A stretch of DNA of 64,000 bases from Duganella sp. 1411 (GCF_017833525.1 NZ_JAFICD010000003.1:1-64000); one strand, 5' to 3'; numbered from the stretch's first letter, positions 32,269 through 42,500 are shown. A program made the numbers and translations. The notes: a model not told the origin generated them from the sequence alone.

Positions 32269-32619
32269 CATGCCGGTGATTTTGTTCTGGCCATCGACGA
32301 ACACGATCTTCGGCGTGTAGCCGGCGATCTGCTCTTCGGTCATCGGTGCGTAGGTGCAGATGATCAGCAGGTCGCCCAGGTGCGCCTTGCGGGCCGCCGC
32401 GCCGTTGAGCGAAATCTCGCCGGTGCCGCGCAGGCCGGGAATCGCGTAGGTCGCGAAACGCTCGCCGTTGTTCACGTTATACAGATCGATATGCTCGTTC
32501 GGCAGGATATCGGCCGCCTCCAGCAGATCCATGTCGATACCGCAGGAACCCTCGTAGTTCAGATCCGCCTGCGTGACCGTAACCCGGTGCAGCTTGGCAC
32601 GCAGCATAACTCGTTGCAT
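32260..32619 (-). CDS. panD: Aspartate 1-decarboxylase (pyruvoyl enzyme)
   Basis: Enzyme of 119 residues that makes beta-alanine from aspartate for pantothenate and CoA synthesis. The proenzyme cleavage site G24-S25 lies in LNYEGSCGID; S25 becomes the pyruvoyl group. Other landmarks are LRAKLHRVTVTQADL, YNVNNGERFATYAI and GTGEISLNGAAARKAHLGD. The ATG at 32619 matches the E. coli start; ATGs at 32625 and 32634 are also in frame. No panB or panC gene is nearby, and the gene appears monocistronic. Confidence 0.95.
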   Translation of the reverse strand: MQRVMLRAKLHRVTVTQADLNYEGSCGIDMDLLEAADILPNEHIDLYNVNNGERFATYAIPGLRGTGEISLNGAAARKAHLGDLLIICTYAPMTEEQIAGYTPKIVFVDGQNKITGMKK

Positions 32620-32740
32620 AGACATCTTCTTCATCCCTCGATTAATGATCATTCAAGCTTGCCAAAGTGTCTTTGCGGGACCCGGTGCAATGCGAGGGCG
32701 ATATCATATCACTAGCCGGACTCAGGCGGCGATTTAGCCC

Positions 32741-34351
32741 CTACTTCGTCGGCACCGGCGTGAAGTTCAGGTCGCGGAAGTCGTAGCTGAAGTCCGTCTC
32801 GGCCGAAATCGGCGCCATCTTCATGCGCTCGATGCTGCCGTCCGGGTTGAGCGCGAACGTGACATAGGCGTCGGCGTTGAAGCTGCGCTCCTTCCAGCGC
32901 ACGATGAAGGTGTCATGCTGGAAGTGCTCCAGCTCCCCCGTCAGGTCCGGCGTGCGGCCAAAGCGCATGATGCGTTTGCCGCCCTCGGCGGCTATCGTCA
33001 CCTTGCCATACCACGGGTCCTCGTAGGCGCCGTCGTAGGACGCCAGCGGCAGCGACGGCGACGACCGGGCCGCGCGCGCCGTGCGCTCCTTGCCCTGCCG
33101 TTCCAGCTCCTCCTTGTGGGCCGCCGCCTCCTGCGCCGCGTACAGCGCGATCCAGTCGCTGGCCGGCACGTTCAGATACTGGTCGAGGATGCGCCAGTAC
33201 AGCGCCGCCATCGCCGGGCCGTTTTCGGCGTTGGTGAGGATGGCGATGCCCAGTTTTTCCTCGGGCACCATCAGCACCGTCGAATAGAAGCCGACCAGCG
33301 CGCCGCCGTGCATGGCGATCTTGCGGCCCTTGTAGTCGCGCAGGTTGAAACCCAGGCCGTAGGCGGCGAACTGCGGCTTGGTCGCCGCCAGCGCCGGTTT
33401 CGGTTCGCGGATGCGCATCGGCGTTTGCTGGGTCCACATCTCGGCCAATTGCTTGGCGCTGATCAGCTGCTTGCCGCCCGCCGTCTTGCCGTCATTGAGC
33501 AGCAACGTCATCCAGCGCGCGACATCTTCCGCGCTGGTGTTGATGCCCACCGCGCCGACCGCGTTCGGCACCGGGATCGGCTTGACCGCCACCGCCTTGT
33601 CATTGACCTTGCTGTGCGGCGCCGCGTGGTCGGCGCTGGCCAGCATCGCCGCCTGGCTGGTGGTGGTGCCGTCCATGCCCAGCGGCGTCAGGATGCGGTC
33701 GCGGATGGCGTCGCCCCACGGCTTGCCGTCCTTCTCGGCGATGATCTTGCCGGCGGCGATGTACAGCAGGTTGTCGTAGGCGTAGCTGTTGCGGAAGCTG
33801 GTGGCCGGCTTGATGTAGCGCAGCCGCGAAATGATCTCGTCGGTGCTGAAACTGGTGGTCGGCCACCACAGCAAATCGCCGGCGCCCAGTCCCAGGCCGC
33901 TGCGGTGCGTGAGCAGGTCGCGCACCGTCATCGCCCCGGTGACGTAGGCGTCGTACATCTGGAAGCCCGGCAGGTGCTTGGTGACCGGATCGTCCCAGGC
34001 GATCTTGCCCTCGTCGACCAGCATCGCCAGCGCGGCGGCGGTGAAGGCCTTGGAGTTGGAGGCCACCTCGAACAGCGTTTTGCCGTCGACCGCCTGGGGT
34101 TCGCCCAGCTTGCGCACGCCGTAGCCCTTGGTCGCGACCACCTTGCCATCCTTGACGATGGCGATGGCGATGCCCGGCACGTCGAAGGTCTTGAGGACCC
34201 GGTTGACGTCGGCGTCGAGGTTGAAGGCGGGGACCGCCGCCGGCGCGGCGGCGGTGTCGGTGGCGGCGAGGGGAGCGGCGAGGGGGGCGGCAAACGCCGT
34301 GCCCAACGCGGCCATCAGCGCGGCCCCGGCGAAAGTGCGGTTGAATGTCAT
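32741..34351 (-). CDS. Exported serine hydrolase of the class C beta-lactamase fold
   Basis: Protein of 536 residues. A signal peptide (FAGAALMAALGTAFAAPLAA) precedes a beta-lactamase/DD-peptidase-type domain. The catalytic S98-x-x-K101 lies in FEVASNSKAFTAAAL, Y192-x-N194 in RNSYAYDNLLYI, and HGG in KIAMHGGALVGFYS takes the KTG position. A C-terminal DUF3471-like lipocalin-type domain of about 100 residues follows (YDGAYEDPWYGKVTIAAEGG). Members act as esterases, D-aminopeptidases or PBPs, and true beta-lactamase activity is not implied. Its ATG overlaps the stop of the M1 peptidase gene (TGATG), so the two are coupled and may both process peptides in the periplasm. Confidence 0.92.
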   Translation of the reverse strand: MTFNRTFAGAALMAALGTAFAAPLAAPLAATDTAAAPAAVPAFNLDADVNRVLKTFDVPGIAIAIVKDGKVVATKGYGVRKLGEPQAVDGKTLFEVASNSKAFTAAALAMLVDEGKIAWDDPVTKHLPGFQMYDAYVTGAMTVRDLLTHRSGLGLGAGDLLWWPTTSFSTDEIISRLRYIKPATSFRNSYAYDNLLYIAAGKIIAEKDGKPWGDAIRDRILTPLGMDGTTTSQAAMLASADHAAPHSKVNDKAVAVKPIPVPNAVGAVGINTSAEDVARWMTLLLNDGKTAGGKQLISAKQLAEMWTQQTPMRIREPKPALAATKPQFAAYGLGFNLRDYKGRKIAMHGGALVGFYSTVLMVPEEKLGIAILTNAENGPAMAALYWRILDQYLNVPASDWIALYAAQEAAAHKEELERQGKERTARAARSSPSLPLASYDGAYEDPWYGKVTIAAEGGKRIMRFGRTPDLTGELEHFQHDTFIVRWKERSFNADAYVTFALNPDGSIERMKMAPISAETDFSYDFRDLNFTPVPTK

Positions 34352-36198
34352 CAGCGGTTAATCTTGAATTGTTTATCGACCGACGCCTGGGTGACGGGAT
34401 GATAATGTTCGCGCGCCTTGGCGTAGACGGCGCGCGCCCAGTCCTTGTCGGCCGGGTTTTTCAGCAGCGCCGAATACAGCGGCACGACGAACTTCTGCCG
34501 GCCCACGCTCATGAGGAACTTGTTGAGCGGCTCGCGCACGTTGTAGCCCGCCTTGATGGAGCCCAGGTAGAAGCGGTACGCGATCTCGTTGTTGCCGCTC
34601 TTGCCCAGGCCGAAGGTCTGGTCCAGCTCCCGCATCTGCTCGGCGCTGGCCTTGCCCTCGATATCGTTCAGGAAGTGCATCCACTCGAGCGCGATCCAAT
34701 CCTTGCCGCCCAAATCGGCGGTGGGCAGCTCGCCCTTGAGCCACGCGGCGCGTTGCGCGTCGAGCGCGGCCAGGCGCGGCGAGGCCGCGCGCGCGGCGCT
34801 GGCGGGGATGCCGGGGCCGTACAGCCACTCCTCCAGCTCCGCCTGCGGCATGTACTCGGGGTGGGCGTCGAGCAGGTTCTTTTTCAGGTAGTCGACGAAT
34901 TCCTCGGTGGTGGCGGACTTGAACGCGTGCTGGTCGAACCAGCCGCGCAGGAAGGGATCGAACACCTCGCGCCCGGCGCGCTGCTCGATGGTGCGCAGGA
35001 ACCAGGCGCCCTTCGGATAAATCAGGCCGCCGTCGGCGTAGGTCGACGGATCGGTGTCCGGGCCGCGCGAGGACAAGGCCTGCTTGGAGGCCGGCACCGT
35101 CAGCAGCGACACCAGCGCCTCCTCCTGCTCGACCTGCAGGTTCATCTCGGCGATCTCCGGGCCGTAGATCTTTTCGACGATGCGGGTGGTGACGTAGGTG
35201 GTGAAGCCCTCGTTGAGCCACATGTGCTTCCACGAGGCGTTGGTCACCAGGTTGCCGGACCACGAGTGCGCCAGTTCGTGGGCGATCAGGTCGACCAGGC
35301 TGCGGTCGCCGGCGATCATGGTCGGCGTGAGGAAGGTCAGGCGCGGGTTTTCCATGCCGCCGTACGGGAACGACGGCGGCAGCACGATCATGTCGTAGCG
35401 CTCCCACCGGTATGGGCCGTACAGGCTCTCGGCGGCGTTGATCATCTTCTCGGTGTCGGCCAGCTCGCTGGCGGCGGCCTCGATGCGGGCCGGTTCGGCG
35501 TAGACCGCCGAGCGCGGACCGAGCTTGCGCACCTCGATCTCGCCGATGGCGATGGCCAGCAGGTACGATGGAATCGGCTGCGCCATCTTGAACTTCCAGC
35601 CGCCGTCGCCGGTGGCGGCGGGGTCGTTGTCGGCGCTCATCAGCACGCGCAGGCCGGCCGGCGCGTCGATGCGGGCGCTGTAGGTGAAGCGCACGGCCGG
35701 CGTGTCCTGCACCGGCGCCCACGAGCGGGCGTTGATGTCCTGCGACTGGCTGAACATGAACGGACGCTTGCCCGACATGGTCTGCGCCGGCGACATCCAT
35801 TGCAGCGCGGCGGCCGACGGCGCGGTGCGGTAGTAGACGCGCACCTTCTGCGGCTGGAACGGCAGCGCGATGCGCAGCGCCCGGCCCTTCTGCACATCGA
35901 GCTTGTCGAGCATGAAGGAGGCCGGGGTCCAGCGGCCGTTCGGGTTGAGCACCTGCACCTTGGCGATACTCAGTTCGTTCGTGTCGAGCACCAGGGTGCG
36001 GGCCGACTTGTCGATCCAGTTCAAGGTCAGCTCGGCGTAGCCGCCCAGCGTCTTGCGGCCGAAATCGGCCTTCAGGTCCAGATACAGGTCGCTGGTGCGG
36101 ACCTGATCGTAGCGCGCGTAGCTCAGCGGATCGGCGTGGGCGGCGAGCGACATCAGTGCGGTAAGCACCAACGCGGACAGTGTCTTCTTGATAGCCAT
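34351..36198 (-). CDS. M1-family zinc aminopeptidase, exported
   Basis: Metallopeptidase of 615 residues. A signal peptide (LSALVLTALMSLAAHA-DP) is followed by the M1 N-terminal beta domain. The exopeptidase motif FPYGGMENPRL lies near residue 280, and the zinc site HELAHSWSGN with the third ligand in WLNEGFTTY lies near 303-326. A C-terminal helical domain of the leukotriene-A4-hydrolase type follows (LDQTFGLGKSGNNEIAYRF). It should release N-terminal residues from peptides in the periplasm. The ATG at 36198 was chosen for the signal peptide; the longer upstream frame has none. It is coupled to the serine hydrolase downstream and divergent from the riboswitch-controlled gene. Confidence 0.94.
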   Translation of the reverse strand: MAIKKTLSALVLTALMSLAAHADPLSYARYDQVRTSDLYLDLKADFGRKTLGGYAELTLNWIDKSARTLVLDTNELSIAKVQVLNPNGRWTPASFMLDKLDVQKGRALRIALPFQPQKVRVYYRTAPSAAALQWMSPAQTMSGKRPFMFSQSQDINARSWAPVQDTPAVRFTYSARIDAPAGLRVLMSADNDPAATGDGGWKFKMAQPIPSYLLAIAIGEIEVRKLGPRSAVYAEPARIEAAASELADTEKMINAAESLYGPYRWERYDMIVLPPSFPYGGMENPRLTFLTPTMIAGDRSLVDLIAHELAHSWSGNLVTNASWKHMWLNEGFTTYVTTRIVEKIYGPEIAEMNLQVEQEEALVSLLTVPASKQALSSRGPDTDPSTYADGGLIYPKGAWFLRTIEQRAGREVFDPFLRGWFDQHAFKSATTEEFVDYLKKNLLDAHPEYMPQAELEEWLYGPGIPASAARAASPRLAALDAQRAAWLKGELPTADLGGKDWIALEWMHFLNDIEGKASAEQMRELDQTFGLGKSGNNEIAYRFYLGSIKAGYNVREPLNKFLMSVGRQKFVVPLYSALLKNPADKDWARAVYAKAREHYHPVTQASVDKQFKINR

Positions 36199-36308
36199 GG
36201 TGATCTTTTCAATGTTGGTCTGAAGCGCGATGCAGAATATCACAGCCATGTATCAGGGATGTGTACGGACCCACCGCGCGCGGCCGATGTTTCGCCGAAC
36301 GGCTGTGT

Positions 36309-36314
36309 TAGAAT
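36309..36314 (+). promoter_or_regulatory. Possible -10 element before the riboswitch
   Basis: TAGAAT lies 7 bases before the presumed start of the riboswitch RNA. The -35 region is poor, which may indicate activator dependence or a missed element. Confidence 0.35.
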
Positions 36315-36320
36315 ACGGGC

Positions 36321-36470
36321 CGTAATTGGGGAGTAGTCGGCCCGCGCCGCCCGGTGCGGGAACCTGTGTCAACATAATCGGTCCGCAGACCGTGGTGCAG
36401 GTGGTTGAAAAACTTGACGAGACCATGATCGAGGGGCGGCCATGATGGGCCGGAGTCGCGCCTGGATCAT
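36321..36470 (+). ncRNA. yybP-ykoY manganese riboswitch
   Basis: The leader carries the hallmark TTGGGGAGTAG (36326-36336), then a GC hairpin (CCGC...GCGG), GTCAACATAATC (about 36368-36379), a GGTC-CGCA-GACC hairpin closed by TCAAC/GTTGA, and GACGAGACC (36416-36424). Their order and spacing match the yybP-ykoY family, which senses Mn2+. A downstream stem, ATGATCGAGG (36425-36434) with CCTGGATCAT (36461-36470), has one mismatch and abuts the conserved GAGACC, so it can serve as the switching platform. There is no U-tract after it, which favours control of translation or Rho-dependent ending. The gene downstream is a Mn exporter-type membrane protein, a classic target. Confidence 0.87.
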
Positions 36471-36509
36471 TGGTTAATCGTATCCGGCCCGCGTACCTCA
36501 CACATCCTC

Positions 36510-37085
36510 ATGGAAGCATTCCTCGTCTCCACCGGCATCGTCGCTCTCGCGGAAATCGGTGACAAAACCCAGCTGCTCGCCTTCGTCCTGGCGGCCAAAT
36601 TCCGCCGTCCCTTGCCGATCATCGCCGCCATCTTCGTCGCCACCGTCGCCAACCACGCGTTCGCGGCGGCCATCGGCACCTGGATCACGGGGCTGCTGGG
36701 TCCCGACACGCTGCGCTGGGTGCTGGGCGCCTCGTTCCTGGCGATGGCCGTATGGACCTTGGTGCCGGACAAGCTGGACGACGAGGACACCAAGCTGGCC
36801 CGCTACGGCGTGTTCCTGACCACGCTGATCGCCTTCTTCGTCGCCGAGATGGGCGACAAGACGCAGGTGGCCACGGTGGCGCTGGCGGCGCGTTACGACG
36901 CGTTGATCGCGGTCGTCTGCGGCACCACGCTGGGCATGATGATCGCCAACGTACCGGCGGTGTACCTGGGCGACAGGATCGCCGGGCGCGTCTCGCTCAA
37001 GCTGGTGCACGGCATCGCCGCCGCCGTCTTCGCGCTGCTCGGCGTGGCGACCCTGCTGGGCGCCGGCGCCCGCCTCGGCATCTAA
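36510..37085 (+). CDS. GDT1/UPF0016-family manganese transporter
   Basis: Membrane protein of 191 residues with about six helices arranged as an inverted repeat. Each half has the ion-binding signature: E15-IGDKTQ-21 and E113-MGDKTQ-119. Family members (bacterial MneA/Mnx, yeast Gdt1, human TMEM165) move Mn2+ and/or Ca2+; in bacteria they export Mn2+. The riboswitch upstream supports that role here: high Mn would raise expression. No clear Shine-Dalgarno precedes the ATG (the region reads CACACATCCTC), which is consistent with translation depending on leader structure. A long palindrome ends the unit. Confidence 0.93.
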   Translation: MEAFLVSTGIVALAEIGDKTQLLAFVLAAKFRRPLPIIAAIFVATVANHAFAAAIGTWITGLLGPDTLRWVLGASFLAMAVWTLVPDKLDDEDTKLARYGVFLTTLIAFFVAEMGDKTQVATVALAARYDALIAVVCGTTLGMMIANVPAVYLGDRIAGRVSLKLVHGIAAAVFALLGVATLLGAGARLGI

Positions 37086-37089
37086 CCCC

Positions 37090-37176
37090 GGGGGTCAAGT
37101 CTAACATTCATACACGGCCTCAGCCATGGCCGCGCTTTTTAGGATGGGGCCGTGTACGATTGTTAGACTTGACCCC
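37090..37176. repeat. Palindromic element, family 2 (GGGGTCAAGTC), doubles as terminator
   Basis: GGGGTCAAGTCTAACA (from 37091) and TGTTAGACTTGACCCC (ending 37176) are perfect inverted arms, extended inward by TACACGGCC / GGCCGTGTAC with small bulges. The loop contains CTTTTT. The element lies between convergent genes and can fold on either strand. A half copy occurs at about 56812. Confidence 0.85.
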
Positions 37177-37189
37177 ACGGAGATGTTTG

Positions 37190-39403
37190 TTACTGCGCGA
37201 TAAGGCTGACGTCGTCGATCAGGAAGGCCGTCGATACCGTCGAACCCTCCACTCCTTCGAAGTAGATGCGCACCGTCTGGCCCTTGTAGGCCGACAGGTC
37301 GAAGCTCTTCTGCGCATAGACGGTGCCCTTGTTCAGGTTCGAGTACGTCGCCAGCGTGCCCAGGACGGCGTTGGCCGTGCTGCGCACCTGCACCTTCAGC
37401 GTGTCGTAGGCGGTGGTGGTGGTGGTTTCGCTGGAGACCACCTTCAGCCAGAACGACAGGTTGGCGCTGGTGGCCGACGACGGAATCGTCACCGTCTGGT
37501 ACAGCGTGTCGGTGTGCGCGCTGCCGTATCCGTCCAGCCAGGCCTTGTAGCTGCCGCCATGCCCGGCCTGCCCCGAATCGGACGTGATCACGCCGGACGT
37601 CGCCGTCCAAGACGCGGCGCCCGATTCGAATCCGCCGTTGACGATCAGCTCCGTCGCCGCCGGCGGCGTGGTGCCGCCGCCGCTGCCCTGCGTGACCCAG
37701 ATCGGCGCCGACCACAGGATGTTGCCATCGTTCTGCGTCACCTTGGCGTAGTAGAAATGCTCGCCGGCCGCCGGCGTGATCGTGGTGCTGGCGGTGGCGG
37801 ACAGTTGCGTCACCGTGCCGTTGCGGCCCGGTACACCTTCGTAGATCTTCACCGCCGATACCGTCTTGCCGCCGCTGCTGGCGAAGTTGGCGACCAGGTT
37901 CAGCGTGCCGCTGTTGCTGAAGCGCTCACCCATCACGTGGCCATTGGCGGTCAGGATCAGCTGCGAGCTCTTGTCCATCGTCGCGAACACGCGGCGCGCC
38001 TTGATCGCGGCGATCATGCTGGCCGACGACAACGCCGTGCCGGTCGGGATCAGCACCCCGGTGCGGTTGGTGTACGAGGCGCCCCAGTTGGCGCAGTGGT
38101 TGTCCTGGTCGGTGGAGAAGGCCACGTGGTACCCCGCCTCCAACGCCTTGTTGCAGGCGCCCTCGTAGGTGCTGCGGCTGGTCTCGGTCTCGCTGGTGTT
38201 GGTCGAGAAGGCGGACGTGTTGAGCACCTCGCACAGGGCCATGGCCTGGTCGCCGTCCGCCGTGAAGCCGAACGGCGTGCCGTTGACCAGGAACTGGCCG
38301 GAGCTGTCCGGGTGGTTGAACTGGCCCACCCAGCCGCGCTGGCGCATGAGCGTGTAGATGGCGGCGTAGTCGTTCTTCGGCGTCAGCGTGTCGGCGATCA
38401 GCTGGCCGGCGCTGTTGCTCTCCCAGCCCAGCAACTCGGTGGTGTTGAAGATGTTCATATGACCGCCGTTGTTGATGACGCCCCATTCCAGGCCGTACAT
38501 CCCCAGGAAGCCCGGGTGCGCGCTGTTGTAGTTCGCCGCCGCCGTCAGGCCGGACTGGAACAAGGCCTTGGCGACCGCCGGATCGGCCGAGGCGTTGGTG
38601 CCGTCGGAGCCGTCGTACATGTGATTGTGCTCGGAGGCCATCAGGAAATCGAGCCCCTTGCCCTGCGCGTAGGCATAGGCGTCGGCGGGGCCGAGCGCCG
38701 CGCTTTGCGGATTCTGCGCGCCGGTGCAGCTGGCCAGCGGGCCGCCGCCGTCGCTATGGTTGGTCTGGCTGTGCAGATTGCCCAGGTAGATGGTGTACGG
38801 CAGCGAGCCGGTCGCCGCCACGGAGTTCACGGTCGCGGCGCCGTCCGCGCCGTCGAGCGTCGCCTGGGTCGTGGCGGCGGCGCCGGGTTTGACTTTGCCG
38901 CCGCCGCGCTGGCGCGAGACCGGCAGCGGCGCGAACGCCGGCATCGGCTGCGCCGCGCGCTTGCCGATGCCGATCTCCCAGCTTTGCTCGATCTCGCCGT
39001 CGCCGTCGCTGGCGCGCAGCAGCACCTGGTAGACGCCGTCCGACAGGATCACGCCGTCGCCGCGCCCGTCCCAGTCGACGCGCACGTCGACCGGCTTGGC
39101 CGCCAGCGCACGCTGGCCCGTCCAGCGCTGCACGGTCACGCCGTCCGGACTGACCACCTCCAGCGTCCAGCTGACCGACTTGGCCTGCTCCAGGAACGGA
39201 TAATCGAACGACAGCGTGAACGTGCGCGCCTCCGGCAGCTCGGACGTGGCCCTGGCGTCGGCCAGGAACGGCGCGTGCAGCGTCGCCTCGAATTCCTGGT
39301 GGTCGGCCTTGGACGCCTGCGCCGCGCCGGCGAAACCGGCGGTCAGCATCAGCGTGTATATCAACTTCGACATCAACTTCGACAGCGGCGCGAACTTGTT
39401 CAT
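37190..39403 (-). CDS. Exported CehA/McbA-type PHP metallohydrolase with C-terminal binding-like domain
   Basis: Protein of 737 residues. A signal peptide (LIYTLMLTAGFAGAAQA) and a beta-sandwich-like N-terminal region precede a PHP-fold domain with LGNLHSQTNHSDGGG (metal ligands), FLMASEHNHMYDG, GQFNHPDSSG and AFSTDQDNHCANW. This pattern fits the CehA/McbA family of metal-dependent hydrolases, which includes carbaryl hydrolase. A Gly/Thr-rich linker leads to a C-terminal jelly-roll of about 140 residues beginning ELIVNGGFESGAASWTA, resembling carbohydrate-binding or MAM-type modules. A hydrolytic role on a phosphoester, carbamate or ester is likely, but the substrate is unknown. It is downstream of the cyclic glucan synthase in the same direction, with a 137-base gap; co-transcription is uncertain. 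Confidence 0.8.
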   Translation of the reverse strand: MNKFAPLSKLMSKLIYTLMLTAGFAGAAQASKADHQEFEATLHAPFLADARATSELPEARTFTLSFDYPFLEQAKSVSWTLEVVSPDGVTVQRWTGQRALAAKPVDVRVDWDGRGDGVILSDGVYQVLLRASDGDGEIEQSWEIGIGKRAAQPMPAFAPLPVSRQRGGGKVKPGAAATTQATLDGADGAATVNSVAATGSLPYTIYLGNLHSQTNHSDGGGPLASCTGAQNPQSAALGPADAYAYAQGKGLDFLMASEHNHMYDGSDGTNASADPAVAKALFQSGLTAAANYNSAHPGFLGMYGLEWGVINNGGHMNIFNTTELLGWESNSAGQLIADTLTPKNDYAAIYTLMRQRGWVGQFNHPDSSGQFLVNGTPFGFTADGDQAMALCEVLNTSAFSTNTSETETSRSTYEGACNKALEAGYHVAFSTDQDNHCANWGASYTNRTGVLIPTGTALSSASMIAAIKARRVFATMDKSSQLILTANGHVMGERFSNSGTLNLVANFASSGGKTVSAVKIYEGVPGRNGTVTQLSATASTTITPAAGEHFYYAKVTQNDGNILWSAPIWVTQGSGGGTTPPAATELIVNGGFESGAASWTATSGVITSDSGQAGHGGSYKAWLDGYGSAHTDTLYQTVTIPSSATSANLSFWLKVVSSETTTTTAYDTLKVQVRSTANAVLGTLATYSNLNKGTVYAQKSFDLSAYKGQTVRIYFEGVEGSTVSTAFLIDDVSLIAQ

Positions 39404-39540
39404 GTCATCTTCTTTCAGCGGTTGGGAATCCTAAAATTCTGCCAACTATGCATGACGGGAATATGACCGACAAATTCGATTTTTATTGCCTATTGATACA
39501 TTAAGCCACTAAATTGAGTAAATCATTACGGTAGTTCCTT

Positions 39541-42500
39541 TCAGGGAATAGCCGGCCGCGCCGGCAGGCGCAGCTCGACCTGGTGGGTCATGCCGGTGTC
39601 GACCAGCGCGATCGCCGATTCCTGCTGCGGCACGCCGTCGACCGTCAGCGACGGCACCAAGCCGGCGCCTTCGTCGTGCAGCACGCGGATCACGTACGTC
39701 GCCGTCCGATAGCGGTACGTCAGCGTGAAGGTGGTCCAGCCGGCCGGCATGCGCGGCGCCAGCGTCAGTTGCTGCGCGCTGCGCGTCAGGCCCAGTAGCG
39801 ACTCGATGATCAAGCGGTACATCCAGCCCGACGAGCCGGTGTACCAGCTCCAGCCGCCGCGCCCGACGTGCGGCGCCACCGCATAGACGTCGGCCGTGAC
39901 CACGTACGGCTCGACCTTGTATTTGGCCGTGCCCTCCGCCGTCCCGCCGTGCATGACCGGATTGATCATGCGCGCCAGCTCCCAAGCCCGCTCGGTGTCG
40001 CCCAGGCGGGCGAACGCCATCGCGGTCCAGATGGCGGCGTGGGTGTACTGGCCGCCGTTTTCGCGCACCCCCGGCACGTAGCCGCGGATGTAGCCGGGGT
40101 TGGGCCCGGCCTTGTCGAACGGCGGATCGAGCAACTGGATGATGCCCGAATCGCGCCGCACCAGGCGCTGGTTGACCTGCTCCATGGCGCCGCGCACCCG
40201 CGCCGGATCGGCGGCGCCCGACAGCACGCCCCAGCTCTGCGAGATCGAATCGATCTGGCATTCCTCGTTGGTGTGCGATCCGAGCGGCGTGCCGTCGTCG
40301 AAATAGGCGCGCCGGTACCACTCGCCGTCCCAGGCGTTCAGTTCGACGTTGGCGGCCAGCTTCCTGGCCTCCTCGCGGCACTCGGCGGCGAACACCGTGT
40401 CGTCCTTCATGTCGGCGACGTCGGCGAAGCGCTGCAGCACCTCGCACAGGAAGAAGGCCAGCCACACGCTCTCGCCCTTGCCATGCTCGCCCACCTTGTC
40501 CATGCCGTCGTTCCAGTCGCAGGAGCCGATCAGCGGCAGGCCGTGCTCGCCGAAGCGCAGGCCATGGCGGATCGCCTGCACGCAGTGCTCGTACAGGGTC
40601 CCGCTCTGGCCCGAGCGGCTCGGCATGTCGTAGTAGGAGTCCTCCTCCGGCTTGACGGCGCGGCCCTCCAGGTACGGCAGGCTTTCCTCCAGCACGCTCA
40701 TGTCGCCGGTGGTGGCGACGTAGCGCCAGGCCCCCAGCGGTAGCCACAGATAATCGTCCGAGCAATGCGTGCGCACGCCGCGGTCCGACGGCGGATGCCA
40801 CCAGTGCTGCACGTCGCCCTCGATGAACTGGTGCGCGCCGCACAGCAGCAGCTGGTCGCGCAGCAGGTGCGGCTGCGTGTGGATGGTCGCCATCGCGTCC
40901 TGCAGCTGGTCGCGGAAGCCGAACGCGCCGCCGGACTGGTAGTAGCCGCTGCGCGCCCAAATCCGGCAGGCGATGGTCTGGTACATCAGCCAGCCGTTGG
41001 CGATGACGTCGAGCTCCGGTTCCGGCGTGTCGATGCGCACCGCGCCCAGGGTCTGCTCCCAGTGCGCGTGCACGGCGGCCAGGGCTTCCTGCGCGGCGCC
41101 GGCGCTGCGGTGTTTTTGCACCATGCCGCTGGCGTCGGCGTTGCGGCGGCCCGCCACGCCCAGCACGAAGACGATCTCGCGCTCCTGGCCGGGCAGCAGG
41201 TCGAACGGCGCCTGGATGGCGGCGCAGGCGTCGAGCCCCGCGCCGACCTTGCCGGACAGGCGCGCGCGGCGCAGCGCCGCCGGCGCCGCCAGCGAGCCGT
41301 TACGACCCAGGAATTCGGCACGGTCGCCGGTGATCGAGCGCAGGCTGGCGTCGCAATTGAAGAAGGCGACACGGCCGGTGAACTCGGTGTTGTACGGATT
41401 ACGCGCGAACATCGCGCCGCTGACCGGATCGACCTCGGTGAGGATATGCATGCCGGACTTGGAACGCATATCGCCCAGCACCCATTCGACATAGCCGGTG
41501 ACGGTGAGCTTGCGCGCCACCAGCGTATCGTTGCGCACCTTGAGCACCGTGTACTTGATCGGCGCGTCGGTCGAGACGAAGGTGGTCATCTCGGTGGCGA
41601 TGCCGTTTTCGCTGTGTTCGAACACGCTGTAGCCGAAGCCGTGGCGCGTGACGTAGTCGCCGATGCCGCGCGCGGGCAGCGCGGCGGGCGACCAGAACTC
41701 GCCGGTCTGCTCGTCGCGCAGGTAGAAGGCCTCGCCGCTGGCGTCGCTGACCGGATCGTTGTGCCATGGCGTGAGCCGGTATTCATGGGCGTTCTCGTGC
41801 CAGGTGTAGGCCTGGCCGCTTTCCGAGATCACACTGCCGAACTGCGGATTGGCCAGCACGTTGGACCATGGCGCCGGTGTGCGCTGGCCCTCGCGGGTGG
41901 TGATGACGTATTCGCGGCCGTCCTGCGTGAAGCCGCCGATGCCGTTTTCCAGCATCAGCGCGCGCGCCGGACGGGGCGCCGGAACCGCGTCGCCATAGTC
42001 GCCGCGGCCGTCCGCCAGCAACGGCGGCATGCGCATGGTTTGCTGGCCGGGACGCTTGATCTGCTCGGCCAGCGTGCCGCGGCTGTCGCTGAGGATGGCG
42101 CGCGCCACCGACTGCAGCAGGATGCGGTCCTCGTTGGAGATCTGGTCGGCCAGGCGCACGAAGATGCCGCCCGGACGGTCGACCGCTTGGGCGTCGATGC
42201 CGGAGGCGATCAGGCCCATGATTTGTTCGTGCAGCAGCTGGCGGTAGCCCGACTGGTCCTCGTACCAGATCACCAGGTCGACCACCAGGCCCTTGAGGCG
42301 CCAGTAGGCGTGCGCCTGCACCATCTGGCGCACCAGATCGATGTTGGCCGGGTCTTTGATCTGCAACAGCACGATCGGCAGGTCGCCGGAGATGGCGTAC
42401 GCCCACAGGCCGGACTGGCCGCGATGGTTCTTGACCAGGGTGCCGACGTCGGCGCGCAGCGTGGCGTTCGGATAGATGACCGAATTGGCCAGGCGGCCGT

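Noticed and set aside
2525..32729. Shared string CGGACTCAGGCG at 2525 and 32714
   Set aside because: One pair of 15-16 base matches is expected by chance in a high-GC 64 kb region; the flanks differ.
32741..34351. Serine hydrolase as a true beta-lactamase resistance gene
   Set aside because: SxxK, YxN and HGG are shared by many esterases and peptidases, and a DUF3471-like tail and coupling to an aminopeptidase point to peptide or ester hydrolysis.
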